Assembly: GCA_031285365.1 (NCBI GenBank)
Contig: JAITWP010000257.1
Location: 1 to 7,271, forward strand
Length of the DNA: 7,271 nt
Source of the DNA: Azoarcus sp.
GTDB lineage: Bacteria > Pseudomonadota > Gammaproteobacteria > Burkholderiales > Rhodocyclaceae
Direction of reading: 5' to 3'
Below the pieces are notes generated by a model that worked only from the letters and a program-made list of their open reading frames with translations, was not told the DNA's origin and did no database searches. Of the stretch, positions 1-7,271 are shown piece after piece (positions within the stretch are counted from its first letter, which is position 1; every line of letters begins with the position of its first letter). Made by a program: the position numbers and the translations under genes.

Positions 1-58
1 CCAACCCCTTGATCAGTTCCATGAGGAACAGGCTTCCAATGTAATCCCTGGCTCCCAC
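1..58 (-). CDS. nuoI: NADH-quinone oxidoreductase subunit I (NuoI), N-terminal fragment
   Basis: The first 19 codons of a gene that runs off the left edge, starting with GTG at 58-56. The visible peptide contains SLFLMELIKGL, which resembles the amphipathic N-terminal helix of NuoI that precedes the LTGRHLF-type segment in betaproteobacteria. The GTG is chosen because an in-frame TAG lies two codons upstream and AAAGGG sits 7 nt before it; the only other candidate is an ATG 12 codons later, which lacks a good ribosome binding site and would remove much of the helix. NuoI is the ferredoxin-like subunit holding [4Fe-4S] clusters N6a and N6b, which relay electrons from NuoG to NuoB; those cysteine motifs lie outside the window. 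It follows nuoH after 19 nt, its normal place. The identity rests on synteny plus this short match. Confidence 0.85.
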   Translation of the reverse strand, partial: MGARDYIGSLFLMELIKGL

Positions 59-65
59 GGCCTAT

Positions 66-71
66 CCCTTT
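66..71 (-). promoter_or_regulatory. Ribosome binding site for nuoI
   Basis: The minus strand reads AAAGGG here, 7 nt before the GTG at 58-56. A second purine run, AAAAGG, lies at 78-73 and overlaps the nuoH stop codon. This site supports the GTG as the true nuoI start. Confidence 0.6.
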
Positions 72-77
72 ACCTTT

Positions 78-1145
78 TCAATTCCAGATCGACAGCGGGG
101 ACATCATCCACACCGCCACCACTATGACCCACACCAGCGTGATCGGAACAAACACTTTCCAGCCCAGTCGCATGACATGGTCGTAGCGGAAACGGGGGAA
201 AGTGGCACGCACCCACAAGAAGACGAACAGGAAGAACGCCGTCTTCAAGGCCAGCCAGTGGAACCCGTCCGGCAGGAAACCCACCGGAGAGAGCCAGCCG
301 CCAAGGAACAGGATCGAGGTCATTATGGAAACCAGGTTCATGTTGGCGTACTCGGCCAGGAAGAACAGCGCAAAGCCCATGCCCGAATATTCGACCATGT
401 GTCCGGCAACGATCTCGGACTCGCCTTCCACCACGTCGAACGGCGCGCGGTTGGTCTCCGCGAGCCCGGAAACGAAATAGATCACGAACATCGGCAACAG
501 CGGCAACCAGTTCCACGAGAGGAAACCCAGCCCCATCTCGGCGAACATGCCCTGCCCCTGACTGGTCACAATGTGCGCCAGATTCAGACTCCCCGAGATC
601 AACAACACGCAGATCAGCGCAAAACCGAGACAGACCTCGTAGGACACCATCTGCGCCGTCGCCCGCATCGCGCCAAGAAAAGCGTACTTGGAGTTCGAGG
701 CCCAACCCGCGATGATCACGCCGTAGACTTCGATCGAGATGATCGCCATCAGATAGAGCAGACCGGCATTGATATTGGCTATCACATAGGGGTTGCCGTC
801 CGAATCTACGCCGAACGGAATCACCGCCCAAGCCGCCAGCGAAGGTGCGAGGGCGAGAACCGGGCCAAGGATGAAAAGCCCCTTGTTGGCCCCGCTCGGA
901 ATGATGACTTCCTTGAAAAGCAGCTTGACCGCATCGGCAATCGGTTGCAGTAGTCCGAGTGGCCCGACCCGGTTTGGTCCGACGCGCAACTGCATGGCGC
1001 CGATGACCTTGCGCTCGAAATACGTCAGATAGGCCACCACTCCCATCAGCGGAGCAACGACGACGATGATCTTGACCACCGCCCACACGACAGGCCAGAG
1101 AGTCGGCCCGAAAAACTCCTGGAATGGTTGCAATAGTGCGTCCAT
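78..1145 (-). CDS. nuoH: NADH-quinone oxidoreductase subunit H (NuoH)
   Basis: A 355-residue membrane protein, the usual length for NuoH (ND1 in mitochondria). It closes the quinone-binding chamber at the junction of the hydrophilic and membrane arms and helps couple quinone reduction to proton pumping. Visible hallmarks are ERKVIG (44-49) and the quinone-loop residues after it, the first family signature [13 protein letters not shown] (64-76), and the second signature [14 protein letters not shown] (235-248) with its conserved acidic residues. Hydrophobic stretches near 18-40, 90-112, 126-148, 170-186, 213-228, 256-284, 299-313 and 331-348 agree with the family's eight membrane helices. The start used is the ATG at 1145-1143, whose A is also the last base of the nuoG stop (TGATG), with GGAG 8 nt upstream. 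A TTG one codon earlier is possible but less likely. The gene is intact. Confidence 0.97.
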   Translation of the reverse strand: MDALLQPFQEFFGPTLWPVVWAVVKIIVVVAPLMGVVAYLTYFERKVIGAMQLRVGPNRVGPLGLLQPIADAVKLLFKEVIIPSGANKGLFILGPVLALAPSLAAWAVIPFGVDSDGNPYVIANINAGLLYLMAIISIEVYGVIIAGWASNSKYAFLGAMRATAQMVSYEVCLGFALICVLLISGSLNLAHIVTSQGQGMFAEMGLGFLSWNWLPLLPMFVIYFVSGLAETNRAPFDVVEGESEIVAGHMVEYSGMGFALFFLAEYANMNLVSIMTSILFLGGWLSPVGFLPDGFHWLALKTAFFLFVFLWVRATFPRFRYDHVMRLGWKVFVPITLVWVIVVAVWMMSPLSIWN

Positions 1146-3490
1146 CAAAATCGCTCCACGCTCAGTTCGCCATGCAGAGGCCCAAGCGGCACGGTCGTAC
1201 CGTGCGCAGCAGCAATGCGGATGCAGCCCGGGGCAAGATTTTCATCCGTCTCGACCTGCAATTCGACCGCACCTCCGGTTCCCGTGACCCGCACCTTGTT
1301 ACTGACCTGCACACCCAGGGCCGCCATCGTCGCCGAGGGCATCCTTGCCACGGGCAGCGCAGCATCAGCCGTCTTTTGCAGCGAAGGCGCACGCCGCACC
1401 AGTGGGTCGGCAAAATAAACCGGCACGTCGGCGACCCGTTGCAGAGTACCGGCACGAGCCTCGAAGGGCGCGGCCTCCGGCACATCGCCAATGGTGTTGT
1501 TGAGCCGGCCACGAAACCCGCCGCCCAGCGCCTCATCGCGCACGGTTTCGAAATCATCCTGATCAAAACCGGGCAGTTCGAGCAGGTTGCCCAGCACCCG
1601 CAGGATTTTCCAGCCGGGACGAGACTCCCCGCGAGAATGCGTGGAAGCCTCGAAACTTTGCGCGTCCCCGATGCAATTCACGAAGGTTCCCGGCGTCTCT
1701 GTAAACGGTGCCAGCGGCAGCAGCACGTCGGCAACCTGGCGCAAGGCGGGCGAATCGAAGGCGCTGATCGCAACAACCAGCCGCGCATGATTCATCGCTT
1801 CCATGGTTGCAACGCCATCGGCAAAATCGAGATCGGGTTCGGCTCCAAGCAGCAGATAGGCCTGACGTGGCGATTCGATCATCGTCCGCGCGTTCAGCCC
1901 CTTTCCGGTCGGTACGGCATTGGCGAGATAGCCTCCCACGCTGTTGGCCGCTTCACCGACAAAACCGAAGGACGCACCGGACAGGCGCGCAATCTCCTGC
2001 GCCCACAGGTGCAACTCGGCCGCACGCGGATGCTGTTCTGCAAGATTACCCAGCCAGACTGCCGTTTTTTCGCCCTCGGCAAGACTTTGCGCGATGGCGC
2101 GGGCATCATCCGAAATCGCTGCAGGCACTTTCGCCGCCAGTTTTCCTGAGAGCGGTTTGTCGGAAATAGAAGCCAGCGCAGCCGCAACAGCCGCCAGGGT
2201 ATTCACCATTTCGGAGGGGGCAACCAGTGCGCGTGTCGCCATCGGCATCCGCCAATTTTCGGCGTTCGGCCCTATGGTGCACACCTGCAAGCCGTGGCGC
2301 AGCGCGGAATGACGCACCTTCTGCGCAAGCAGCGGCGCGTCCTTGCGCAGGAAACTGCCGATGACCAGGATGCTGTCGAGATCGTGAACATCGACCACGC
2401 TCATGCCGAGCCAAGGAACCCCGACGCAGGCGACATCATTCCGGAAATCGCTGCGGCGCAGGCGAAAATCAATGTTTTCAGAACCCAGCCCCCGCGCCAG
2501 CTTTTGCAGCAGATAAAGTTCTTCAACCGTCGAGTGCGGAGAAGCCAGCGCGCCAAGCGCCTGCCCGCCCTGCTCGCTCACGATGGCGCGCAGGTCGCTG
2601 GAAACAAACGCAAGCGCTTTGTCCCACGGCTCGGGATGCCAGTCATCCCCATTGCGCATCATCGGTGTGGTCAGGCGCTGTTCGCTCGTGAGCGCCTCGT
2701 AGGAGAAACGATCCCGGTCGGCCAGCCAGCATTCGTTGAGTTGCTCGTTATTCAGGGGCAACACCCGTTTGACCTCGTCGTTCCTGGTCTGGACGATGAG
2801 ATTGGTTCCGAGCGAATCGTGCGGACTCACCGAGCGCCGCCGCGACAGTTCCCAGGTGCGGGCACTGTAGCGGAACGGTTTGGACGTCAGCGCGCCAACC
2901 GGGCAGAGGTCGATGATGTTGCCGGAGAGTTCGGAATCAATCGTGCGTCCAAAGAAAGTCATGATCTCGGCGTGATCGTTCCGGAACGCCTGCCCCAGTT
3001 CCATTTCGCCGCCGATCTCGGCGGTGAATCGCACGCAACGTGTGCAATTGATGCAGCGGGAAGCCTCGGAAGCAATCAGTGGGCCGAAGTTCTTGTTAAC
3101 AAAGACGCGCTTTTCTTCCCGGTAACGCGAACCTGTATCGCCGTAGCCGACCGCCAGATCCTGCAACAGGCACTCGCCGCCCTGGTCGCATTCCGGGCAA
3201 TCGAGCGGATGGTTGATGAGCAGAAATTCCATGACCCCTTTCTGCGCCTGTATCGCCGTCTTTGAACGGGTCCAGACCTTCATGCCGTTGGTCACGGGGG
3301 TCGCGCACGCGGGCAGCGGCTTGTTGGCTTTTTCGACTTCCACCAGACACATGCGGCAACTGGCCGCAATCGACAGTTTCTTGTGATAGCAGAAGTGGGG
3401 AATGTAGACGCCGGCCAGGATCCCGGCATCCATGATGGTACTGCCGACCGGAACCTGAACCGCCTTGCCGTCGATTTCAATGTCTAGCAT
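1145..3490 (-). CDS. nuoG: NADH-quinone oxidoreductase subunit G (NuoG), N7-less type
   Basis: A 781-residue peripheral-arm subunit that carries electrons from NuoF towards NuoI. The N-terminal ferredoxin-like domain has the [2Fe-2S] N1b ligands C34, C45, C48 and C62. Next come the [4Fe-4S] N5 ligands H94, C98, C101 and C107 (HxxxCxxCxxxxxC), then N4 ligands C146, C149, C152 and C196. The rest (about 220-700) is the molybdopterin-oxidoreductase-like domain, which in complex I carries no molybdenum. The CxxCxxxC motif for cluster N7, present in E. coli and Thermus, is absent near residue 220; only C254, in [10 protein letters not shown], remains. The protein is therefore of the shorter mitochondrial/betaproteobacterial kind. 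The ATG at 3490 is chosen because [18 protein letters not shown] matches family N-termini; an upstream in-frame ATG at 3547 would add 19 unrelated residues inside nuoF. The start overlaps nuoF by 7 nt, and the upstream GTGAG is only a weak Shine-Dalgarno, so translation is probably coupled to nuoF. Confidence 0.97.
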   Translation of the reverse strand: MLDIEIDGKAVQVPVGSTIMDAGILAGVYIPHFCYHKKLSIAASCRMCLVEVEKANKPLPACATPVTNGMKVWTRSKTAIQAQKGVMEFLLINHPLDCPECDQGGECLLQDLAVGYGDTGSRYREEKRVFVNKNFGPLIASEASRCINCTRCVRFTAEIGGEMELGQAFRNDHAEIMTFFGRTIDSELSGNIIDLCPVGALTSKPFRYSARTWELSRRRSVSPHDSLGTNLIVQTRNDEVKRVLPLNNEQLNECWLADRDRFSYEALTSEQRLTTPMMRNGDDWHPEPWDKALAFVSSDLRAIVSEQGGQALGALASPHSTVEELYLLQKLARGLGSENIDFRLRRSDFRNDVACVGVPWLGMSVVDVHDLDSILVIGSFLRKDAPLLAQKVRHSALRHGLQVCTIGPNAENWRMPMATRALVAPSEMVNTLAAVAAALASISDKPLSGKLAAKVPAAISDDARAIAQSLAEGEKTAVWLGNLAEQHPRAAELHLWAQEIARLSGASFGFVGEAANSVGGYLANAVPTGKGLNARTMIESPRQAYLLLGAEPDLDFADGVATMEAMNHARLVVAISAFDSPALRQVADVLLPLAPFTETPGTFVNCIGDAQSFEASTHSRGESRPGWKILRVLGNLLELPGFDQDDFETVRDEALGGGFRGRLNNTIGDVPEAAPFEARAGTLQRVADVPVYFADPLVRRAPSLQKTADAALPVARMPSATMAALGVQVSNKVRVTGTGGAVELQVETDENLAPGCIRIAAAHGTTVPLGPLHGELSVERF

Positions 3491-4803
3491 GGCTGGCTCA
3501 CGTAGATTTGGCTGCCGGTTTCCTGCACCGCAGGAGGAACCAGGCATTTCTTGTTTTCGATGTGGTACTCGAACTCGTCGGCAAAATGCTTGACGAAGCT
3601 CTGCACCGGCCCTGCCGCTGCGTCACCGAGCGCACAAACGGTGCGGAACGCAATGTTCCCTGCCACCGAGAGCAGCAGATCGAGATCTTCGGGGCGTCCC
3701 TCGCCGTGTTCGATCCGGTGCACCACGCGGTACATCCAGCCCGTGCCATCCCGGCAGGGCGTGCACTGACCGCAGGATTCCTCGTGATAGAACCAGGCCA
3801 GACGCTCCAGCGCCCGCACCATGCAGACCGTCTCATCCATGACGATCACCGCGCCGGAACCGAGCATCGACCCCGCCTTGGCGATCGAGTCGAAGTCCAG
3901 CGTGCAGTCCATCATGATTGCGCCGGGAACCACCGGCGAGGAGGAACCGCCCGGAATCACCGCCTTGAGCTGACGCCCGCCGCGCATCCCGCCCGCCATC
4001 GCCAGCAGTTCGGAAAACGGCGTGCCGAGTTCGAGTTCGTAATTGCCCGGCCTGCACACATGACCGGAGACCGAAAAGATTTTCGTGCCGCCGTTGTTGG
4101 GCTTGCCCAGGTTCATGTAAGCCTTGCCGCCCATCTTCATGATGAAGGGCACCGAGGCAAATGTTTCGGTGTTGTTGACCGTCGTCGGCTTGCCGTACAG
4201 ACCGTAGGAAGCCGGGAACGGCGGCTTGAAGCGGGGTTGCCCCTTTTTGCCCTCGACGGATTCGAGCAGCGCGGTTTCCTCGCCGCAGATATAGGCCCCG
4301 TAGCCATGATGCGCGAAGAGCTCAAAAGAAAAACCGCTGCCGAGGATATTCTGGCCGAGGAATCCGGCGGCGCGCGCTTCCTCCAGGGCTTCCTCGAAAC
4401 GCTGGTAGACCTCGAAAATCTCGCCGTGGATGTAGTTGTAACCCCGCGAGCAGCCCATCGCGTAAGCGCCGATGAGCATTCCTTCGATCACCGTGTGCGG
4501 GTTGTAGCGCAGGATGTCCCGATCCTTGAACGTGCCCGGCTCTCCCTCGTCGGAGTTGCAGATCAGATATTTGTTTCCGGGGAAGGAACGCGGCATGAAC
4601 GACCATTTCAACCCGGTCGGAAAGCCCGCGCCGCCGCGCCCGCGCAGATCCGAATCCTTCATTTCGGCGATGATGGTATCGGGTGGTGTTTTCTCCGCGA
4701 GGATCTTGCGGAACACCTCGTATCCCCCTCGGGCGACGTAATCCTGAAGCCGCCAGGTACGGTCGCCGTCGAGACCGGCAAGAATCAGTCCGCGCGCGCT
4801 CAT
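3484..4803 (-). CDS. nuoF: NADH-quinone oxidoreductase subunit F (NuoF), NADH/FMN-binding
   Basis: A 439-residue flavoprotein where NADH is oxidised: it binds NADH and FMN and passes electrons to [4Fe-4S] cluster N3. The glycine-rich NADH/FMN loop [13 protein letters not shown] is at 55-67, the FMN-site segment [15 protein letters not shown] at 82-96, and [20 protein letters not shown] at 171-190. The N3 ligands are C344, C347 and C350 (ESCGQCTPC) and C390 ([13 protein letters not shown]). The ATG at 4803-4801 overlaps the nuoE stop as ATGA (4 nt) and has GGAG 5 nt upstream. The frame stays open into nuoE up to 5166, but those extra 121 residues have no family resemblance and are an out-of-frame reading of nuoE. 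After the usual C-terminal CLVPP the protein has a tail of about 15 residues ending in SQPC, whose last codons overlap the nuoG start. All functional residues checked are present. Confidence 0.98.
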   Translation of the reverse strand: MSARGLILAGLDGDRTWRLQDYVARGGYEVFRKILAEKTPPDTIIAEMKDSDLRGRGGAGFPTGLKWSFMPRSFPGNKYLICNSDEGEPGTFKDRDILRYNPHTVIEGMLIGAYAMGCSRGYNYIHGEIFEVYQRFEEALEEARAAGFLGQNILGSGFSFELFAHHGYGAYICGEETALLESVEGKKGQPRFKPPFPASYGLYGKPTTVNNTETFASVPFIMKMGGKAYMNLGKPNNGGTKIFSVSGHVCRPGNYELELGTPFSELLAMAGGMRGGRQLKAVIPGGSSSPVVPGAIMMDCTLDFDSIAKAGSMLGSGAVIVMDETVCMVRALERLAWFYHEESCGQCTPCRDGTGWMYRVVHRIEHGEGRPEDLDLLLSVAGNIAFRTVCALGDAAAGPVQSFVKHFADEFEYHIENKKCLVPPAVQETGSQIYVSQPC

Positions 4804-5279
4804 TGCCTCTCCAGATCGGCCAGCATCTGGTCGATTTTCTCGATTGTCATGAAACTGCACATGCGATGGTTGTTGTGCAGCAATACCGGCGCATCGCCGC
4901 AGGCGCCCATGCACTCCCCTTCCTTGAGGGAAAACATGCCGTCGGGCGTGGTTTCGTTGAAACCGATGCCCAGTTTTTTCTTCAGATACTCGGCCACATG
5001 CACCCCACCGGAAAGCGTGCAGGACAGATTGGTACATACCGTGATCTTGTGGCGGCCCACGGGCGTGAGGTCGTACATGCCGTAGAAGCTTGCCACTTCC
5101 CAGGCGGCAATCGGCGGAACGCCGATGTAACCCGCCGCGAATTCGATGACTTCTTTCGACAGCCAACCTTTCTCCTGCTGCGCGATACGCAACGCCGAAA
5201 TGAGCGCCGACTGCCTTTTGCCGGGCGGATACTTGGCAATCTCACGATCTATCTGTTGCAACGATTCCTGACTCAACAT
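4800..5279 (-). CDS. nuoE: NADH-quinone oxidoreductase subunit E (NuoE), 24-kDa type
   Basis: A 159-residue thioredoxin-fold ferredoxin subunit, within the family's usual range. It holds [2Fe-2S] cluster N1a beside the flavin in NuoF, thought to accept one electron reversibly and limit oxidant production. The four ligands are C82 and C87 (CTNLSC) and C123 and C127 (CMGAC), the expected pattern. The N-terminal helical region includes [20 protein letters not shown] (21-40) and the conserved [13 protein letters not shown] (61-73). The ATG at 5279-5277 is preceded by GGAAGAA ending 6 nt upstream. The gene begins 29 nt after nuoD, the largest gap in the window, and its last 4 nt overlap the nuoF start. 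C141 near the C-terminus is not a cluster ligand. Confidence 0.97.
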   Translation of the reverse strand: MLSQESLQQIDREIAKYPPGKRQSALISALRIAQQEKGWLSKEVIEFAAGYIGVPPIAAWEVASFYGMYDLTPVGRHKITVCTNLSCTLSGGVHVAEYLKKKLGIGFNETTPDGMFSLKEGECMGACGDAPVLLHNNHRMCSFMTIEKIDQMLADLERQ

Positions 5280-5285
5280 ATTTGG

Positions 5286-5292
5286 TTCTTCC
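5286..5292 (-). promoter_or_regulatory. Ribosome binding site for nuoE
   Basis: GGAAGAA on the minus strand, ending 6 nt before the ATG at 5279. Its first two bases also belong to the foot of a small hairpin at 5291-5308, so the site could be partly masked when the hairpin forms. This is inference; the hairpin is short. Confidence 0.5.
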
Positions 5293-5308
5293 GAGAAGCG
5301 TTCTCCGG
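5291..5308 (-). repeat. Short imperfect inverted repeat between nuoD and nuoE
   Basis: On the minus strand the gap just after the nuoD TAA reads CCGGAGAACGCTTCTCGG. GAGAA and TTCTC pair around a 3-nt loop, and CC pairs with GG below a single bulged G, giving 7 pairs. No T-run follows, so it is not a typical intrinsic terminator. It may modulate nuoE translation or mRNA stability, or be chance. Confidence 0.35.
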
Positions 5309-6571
5309 TTAGCGGTCTACGTCACCAAACACCACGTCCAGTGTCCCCATGAGCGCCACCACGTCGGCGATCATGTGTCCGCGCGCAAGCTCATCCATCG
5401 CTGCCAGATGAACGAAACCCGCCGTGCGCAGCCTGATCCGATAGGGTTTGTTGGCGCCATCCGAAATTGCGTACACCCCTAACTCCCCCTTGGGATGTTC
5501 GATGGTGGCGTACACCTCACCCTCAGGAACATTGAAGCCCTCGGAAAAGAGTTTGAAGTGGTGGATCAACCCCTCCATGTCCGCCGTGTCACCCTGGATT
5601 TTTTCGCGCCTGGGCGGAGCCACCTTGAGATTGTCGGTGATGACCGGGCCGGGGTTCTTGCGCAGCCATTCGATACATTGACGAATGATCCGCGTCGACT
5701 GGCGCATTTCTTCCATCCGGCACAAGTAACGGTCGTAGCAGTCCCCGTTCTTGCCGACCGGAATATCGAATTCGAGGCGGTCGTACACCGCGTAGGGTTG
5801 CTTCCTGCGCAAATCCCAGGCAACGCCCGAACCGCGCAACATTGGCCCGGTCCAACCCAGTGCCAGCGCCCGTTCGGCCGTCGCCACGCCGATACCCACG
5901 GTACGCTGTTTCCAGATGCGATTCTCGGTGAGCAGCGTTTCGTAGTCGTCGCAGCATTTCGGGAAACGCTCGAAGAAATCTTCGAGGTAATCGAGCAACG
6001 ACCCCTCACGCGCCGCATTGAGCGCCTTCAACTGGCTCTCGTTCTTGAAGCGGTTGGGTTTGTACTTCGGCATGCTGTCGGGCAGATCGCGATAGACGCC
6101 GCCGGGCCGGTAATAGGCCGGATGCATTCGCGCCCCGGACACCGCCTCGTAGGCATCGAACAGTTGTTCGCGCTCACGGAAGGTGTAGAGGATCATCGTC
6201 ATCGCGCCAATATCGAAGGCGTGCGAGCCGATGAGCACCAGATGATTGAGAACGCGGGTAATTTCATCGAACAGCACCCGGATGTACTGTGCGCGCTCCG
6301 GAACCTCGATACCCAGCAACTTTTCGATTGCCAGACAATACGCATGCTCGTTGCACATCATCGCCATGTAGTCGAGCCGATCCATGAAGGGCATGGACTG
6401 CAACCAGGTACGGGATTCGGTGAGTTTTTCGGTTCCGCGATGCAGCAATCCGATGTGCGGGTCGGCGCGCTCGACTACCTCGCCATCGAGTTCGAGCACC
6501 AGACGCAGCACCCCGTGCGCCGCCGGGTGCTGCGGGCCGAAGTTGAGCGTGTAATTACGAATCTCAGACAT
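5309..6571 (-). CDS. nuoD: NADH-quinone oxidoreductase subunit D (NuoD), 49-kDa type
   Basis: A 420-residue connecting-module subunit that, with NuoB and NuoH, forms the quinone-reduction site; it descends from the large subunit of NiFe hydrogenases but lacks the metal centre. The N-terminal beta-hairpin GPQHPAAHG (12-20) includes H19, and DRLDY places Y68 at the spacing known for the His59/Tyr108 quinone-binding pair of the bovine enzyme. D120 in HAFDIGA matches the conserved acidic partner of that histidine. The 49K family signature [12 protein letters not shown] is at 43-54. By memory of related sequences, the loop at 320-334 ([15 protein letters not shown]) is about three residues longer than in Ralstonia. 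The ATG at 6571 is chosen because [16 protein letters not shown] is the family N-terminus and GGGGAAG ends 6 nt upstream; the frame extends 15 codons further into nuoC, without family resemblance. The start overlaps nuoC by 8 nt. Confidence 0.98.
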   Translation of the reverse strand: MSEIRNYTLNFGPQHPAAHGVLRLVLELDGEVVERADPHIGLLHRGTEKLTESRTWLQSMPFMDRLDYMAMMCNEHAYCLAIEKLLGIEVPERAQYIRVLFDEITRVLNHLVLIGSHAFDIGAMTMILYTFREREQLFDAYEAVSGARMHPAYYRPGGVYRDLPDSMPKYKPNRFKNESQLKALNAAREGSLLDYLEDFFERFPKCCDDYETLLTENRIWKQRTVGIGVATAERALALGWTGPMLRGSGVAWDLRRKQPYAVYDRLEFDIPVGKNGDCYDRYLCRMEEMRQSTRIIRQCIEWLRKNPGPVITDNLKVAPPRREKIQGDTADMEGLIHHFKLFSEGFNVPEGEVYATIEHPKGELGVYAISDGANKPYRIRLRTAGFVHLAAMDELARGHMIADVVALMGTLDVVFGDVDR

Positions 6572-7178
6572 GACCGGCTTCCCCGTAACCTGCCTCGCGC
6601 ACGACGCGCGGCGCATTCTCGCGCGGCTCGATCGTCACAGGCTGATAAACCACCCGACCCAACTCGGTGTCGTAGCGCACTTCCGTATACCCCGAAACAG
6701 GGAAGTCCTTGCGCAGGGGATGTCCCACGAAACCATAGTCGGTCAGGATGCGGCGCAAATCGGGATGACCGGAATACATGATGCCGACGAGATCGAACGC
6801 CTCGCGTTCCTGCCAGTTAACACTCGGCCACAGGTCGCAAACCGAATCGAGCACCGGGAAATTGTCGTCCGCGGAAAACACCCGCATCCGTACCCGCCAG
6901 TTATGCTCGATGGAGAGCAGATGCAGAACCGTGGCGAAACGCCTGCCGGGTTTGCACTCAACCTTGCCATTGCCGTAGGTCAAATAATCGACCCCGCACA
7001 GATCCATCAACTGCTCGAACCGCAATTCGGCGTGATCACGCAGGGTACGGGCAACCGCCAGGTAATCCTCCGCACCCACCTCGATCGTGATTTCGCCCCG
7101 ATTCACGACCAGCGAACGCAGGCGTCCGTCGAAGACGATCCGCAGAATCTGGCTCAGGCGCTCAAGTTTGGCACTCAT
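6564..7178 (-). CDS. nuoC: NADH-quinone oxidoreductase subunit C (NuoC), 30-kDa type
   Basis: A 204-residue hydrophilic connecting-module subunit with no cofactor; it packs on NuoD and NuoB and stabilises the base of the peripheral arm. The 30-kDa family signature is plain: [22 protein letters not shown] at 124-145 (ERExxD, then H138 and R142), followed by [14 protein letters not shown] at 147-160. Earlier conserved parts include [13 protein letters not shown] (54-66) and the [16 protein letters not shown] strand region (85-100). The ATG at 7178 has GGAG 5 nt upstream and follows nuoB by 17 nt. It is a separate gene rather than a NuoCD fusion as in E. coli, and its end overlaps the nuoD start by 8 nt, so the two are probably made in step. 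Confidence 0.97.
   Translation of the reverse strand: MSAKLERLSQILRIVFDGRLRSLVVNRGEITIEVGAEDYLAVARTLRDHAELRFEQLMDLCGVDYLTYGNGKVECKPGRRFATVLHLLSIEHNWRVRMRVFSADDNFPVLDSVCDLWPSVNWQEREAFDLVGIMYSGHPDLRRILTDYGFVGHPLRKDFPVSGYTEVRYDTELGRVVYQPVTIEPRENAPRVVREAGYGEAGHV
6578..6584 (-). promoter_or_regulatory. Ribosome binding site for nuoD
   Basis: GGGGAAG on the minus strand inside the 3' end of nuoC, ending 6 nt before the ATG at 6571. It supports this start over the upstream in-frame ATG at 6616. Confidence 0.55.
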
Positions 7179-7183
7179 GTGAA

Positions 7184-7187
7184 CTCC
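7184..7187 (-). promoter_or_regulatory. Ribosome binding site for nuoC
   Basis: GGAG on the minus strand in the 17-nt gap between nuoB and nuoC, 5 nt before the ATG at 7178. A second purine run, AAAGGG, lies directly downstream of the nuoB stop. Confidence 0.55.
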
Positions 7188-7195
7188 ATATCCCT

Positions 7196-7271
7196 TTAGC
7201 GGCGCGCGATGGTACTGGTACGCTTGATCTTGTTCTGGAGTTGCAGCAGGCCGTAAAGCAGCGCCTCGGCC
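7196..7271 (-). CDS. nuoB: NADH-quinone oxidoreductase subunit B (NuoB), C-terminal fragment
   Basis: The last 24 codons and TAA stop (7198-7196) of a gene entering from the right edge. The peptide [20 protein letters not shown] followed by IARR matches the C-terminal helix of betaproteobacterial NuoB, where a YGLxQLQxKIxRT segment leads to the end. NuoB (PSST in mitochondria) holds [4Fe-4S] cluster N2, the direct electron donor to quinone; its tandem-cysteine ligand motif lies outside the window, so integrity cannot be judged. The position just upstream of nuoC fits the standard operon order. Confidence 0.9.
   Translation of the reverse strand, partial: AEALLYGLLQLQNKIKRTSTIARR

Noticed and set aside
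70..1086. A 338-codon minus-strand frame inside nuoH
   Set aside because: It is a shifted reading of nuoH, and the overlapping frame carries all the NuoH signatures.
2294..3265. A 323-codon open frame on the plus strand, antisense to nuoG
   Set aside because: It is the complement of the conserved Fe-S region of nuoG and shows no independent protein features.
3508..5085. A 525-codon open frame on the plus strand, antisense to nuoF and nuoE
   Set aside because: Its translation is low-complexity in character (rich in R, H, A, G) with no recognisable domain, and it lies exactly opposite well-conserved genes. Long antisense frames are expected from GC-rich codon use.
4804..5166. A 5' extension of nuoF that would give a 560-residue protein
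   Set aside because: The extra 121 residues are nuoE read in another frame; the family N-terminus begins at the ATG at 4803, which has a good ribosome binding site.
5291..5308. The nuoD/nuoE hairpin as an intrinsic terminator
   Set aside because: The stem is only 7 pairs with a bulge, and no run of T follows it on the minus strand.
5495..6781. A 428-codon open frame on the plus strand, antisense to nuoD and nuoC
   Set aside because: Same reasoning: it mirrors nuoD codons, has no recognisable motif and no convincing separate start context.
1..7271. An undescribed or accessory system, such as a defence island, mobile element or insertion within the operon
   Set aside because: Every stretch is accounted for by conserved nuo genes in canonical order with gaps under 30 nt; no transposase, direct-repeat array, integration site or foreign gene was seen.

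Overview
The window is a stretch of a bacterial nuo operon, encoding the proton-pumping NADH:quinone oxidoreductase (respiratory complex I, NDH-1). Every gene is on the minus strand, so the operon reads from the right edge to the left: nuoB (3' end only), nuoC, nuoD, nuoE, nuoF, nuoG, nuoH and nuoI (5' end only). This is the canonical B-C-D-E-F-G-H-I order. nuoA should lie beyond the right edge and nuoJ to nuoN beyond the left edge.

The host is most probably a betaproteobacterium. DNA is GC-rich, nuoC and nuoD are separate genes (fused in Escherichia coli), NuoG is a 781-residue form without the Cys motif for cluster N7, and the protein sequences resemble betaproteobacterial and mitochondrial subunits. 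This placement is from remembered family resemblance, not a database search, and no genus is claimed.

Layout from right to left: nuoB tail 7271-7196; nuoC 7178-6564; nuoD 6571-5309; nuoE 5279-4800; nuoF 4803-3484; nuoG 3490-1145; nuoH 1145-78; nuoI start 58-1. Gaps are at most 29 nt (nuoB/nuoC 17, nuoD/nuoE 29, nuoH/nuoI 19). The other junctions overlap (nuoC/nuoD 8 nt, nuoE/nuoF 4 nt, nuoF/nuoG 7 nt, nuoG/nuoH 1 nt), which points to one transcript with translational coupling. No promoter, terminator, RNA gene, mobile element or CRISPR array was seen, and there is no gene-free stretch over 30 nt.

The products form a chain. NuoE, NuoF and NuoG are the NADH-oxidising module (FMN, then Fe-S clusters N3, N1a, N1b, N4, N5). 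NuoB, NuoC, NuoD and NuoI are the connecting module, passing electrons through N6a, N6b and N2 to quinone. NuoH is the membrane subunit forming much of the quinone chamber and linking to the proton-pumping arm. All key ligand and quinone-site residues that fall in the window are intact, so the complex looks functional. I found no undescribed system here; the points raised in the findings are minor.
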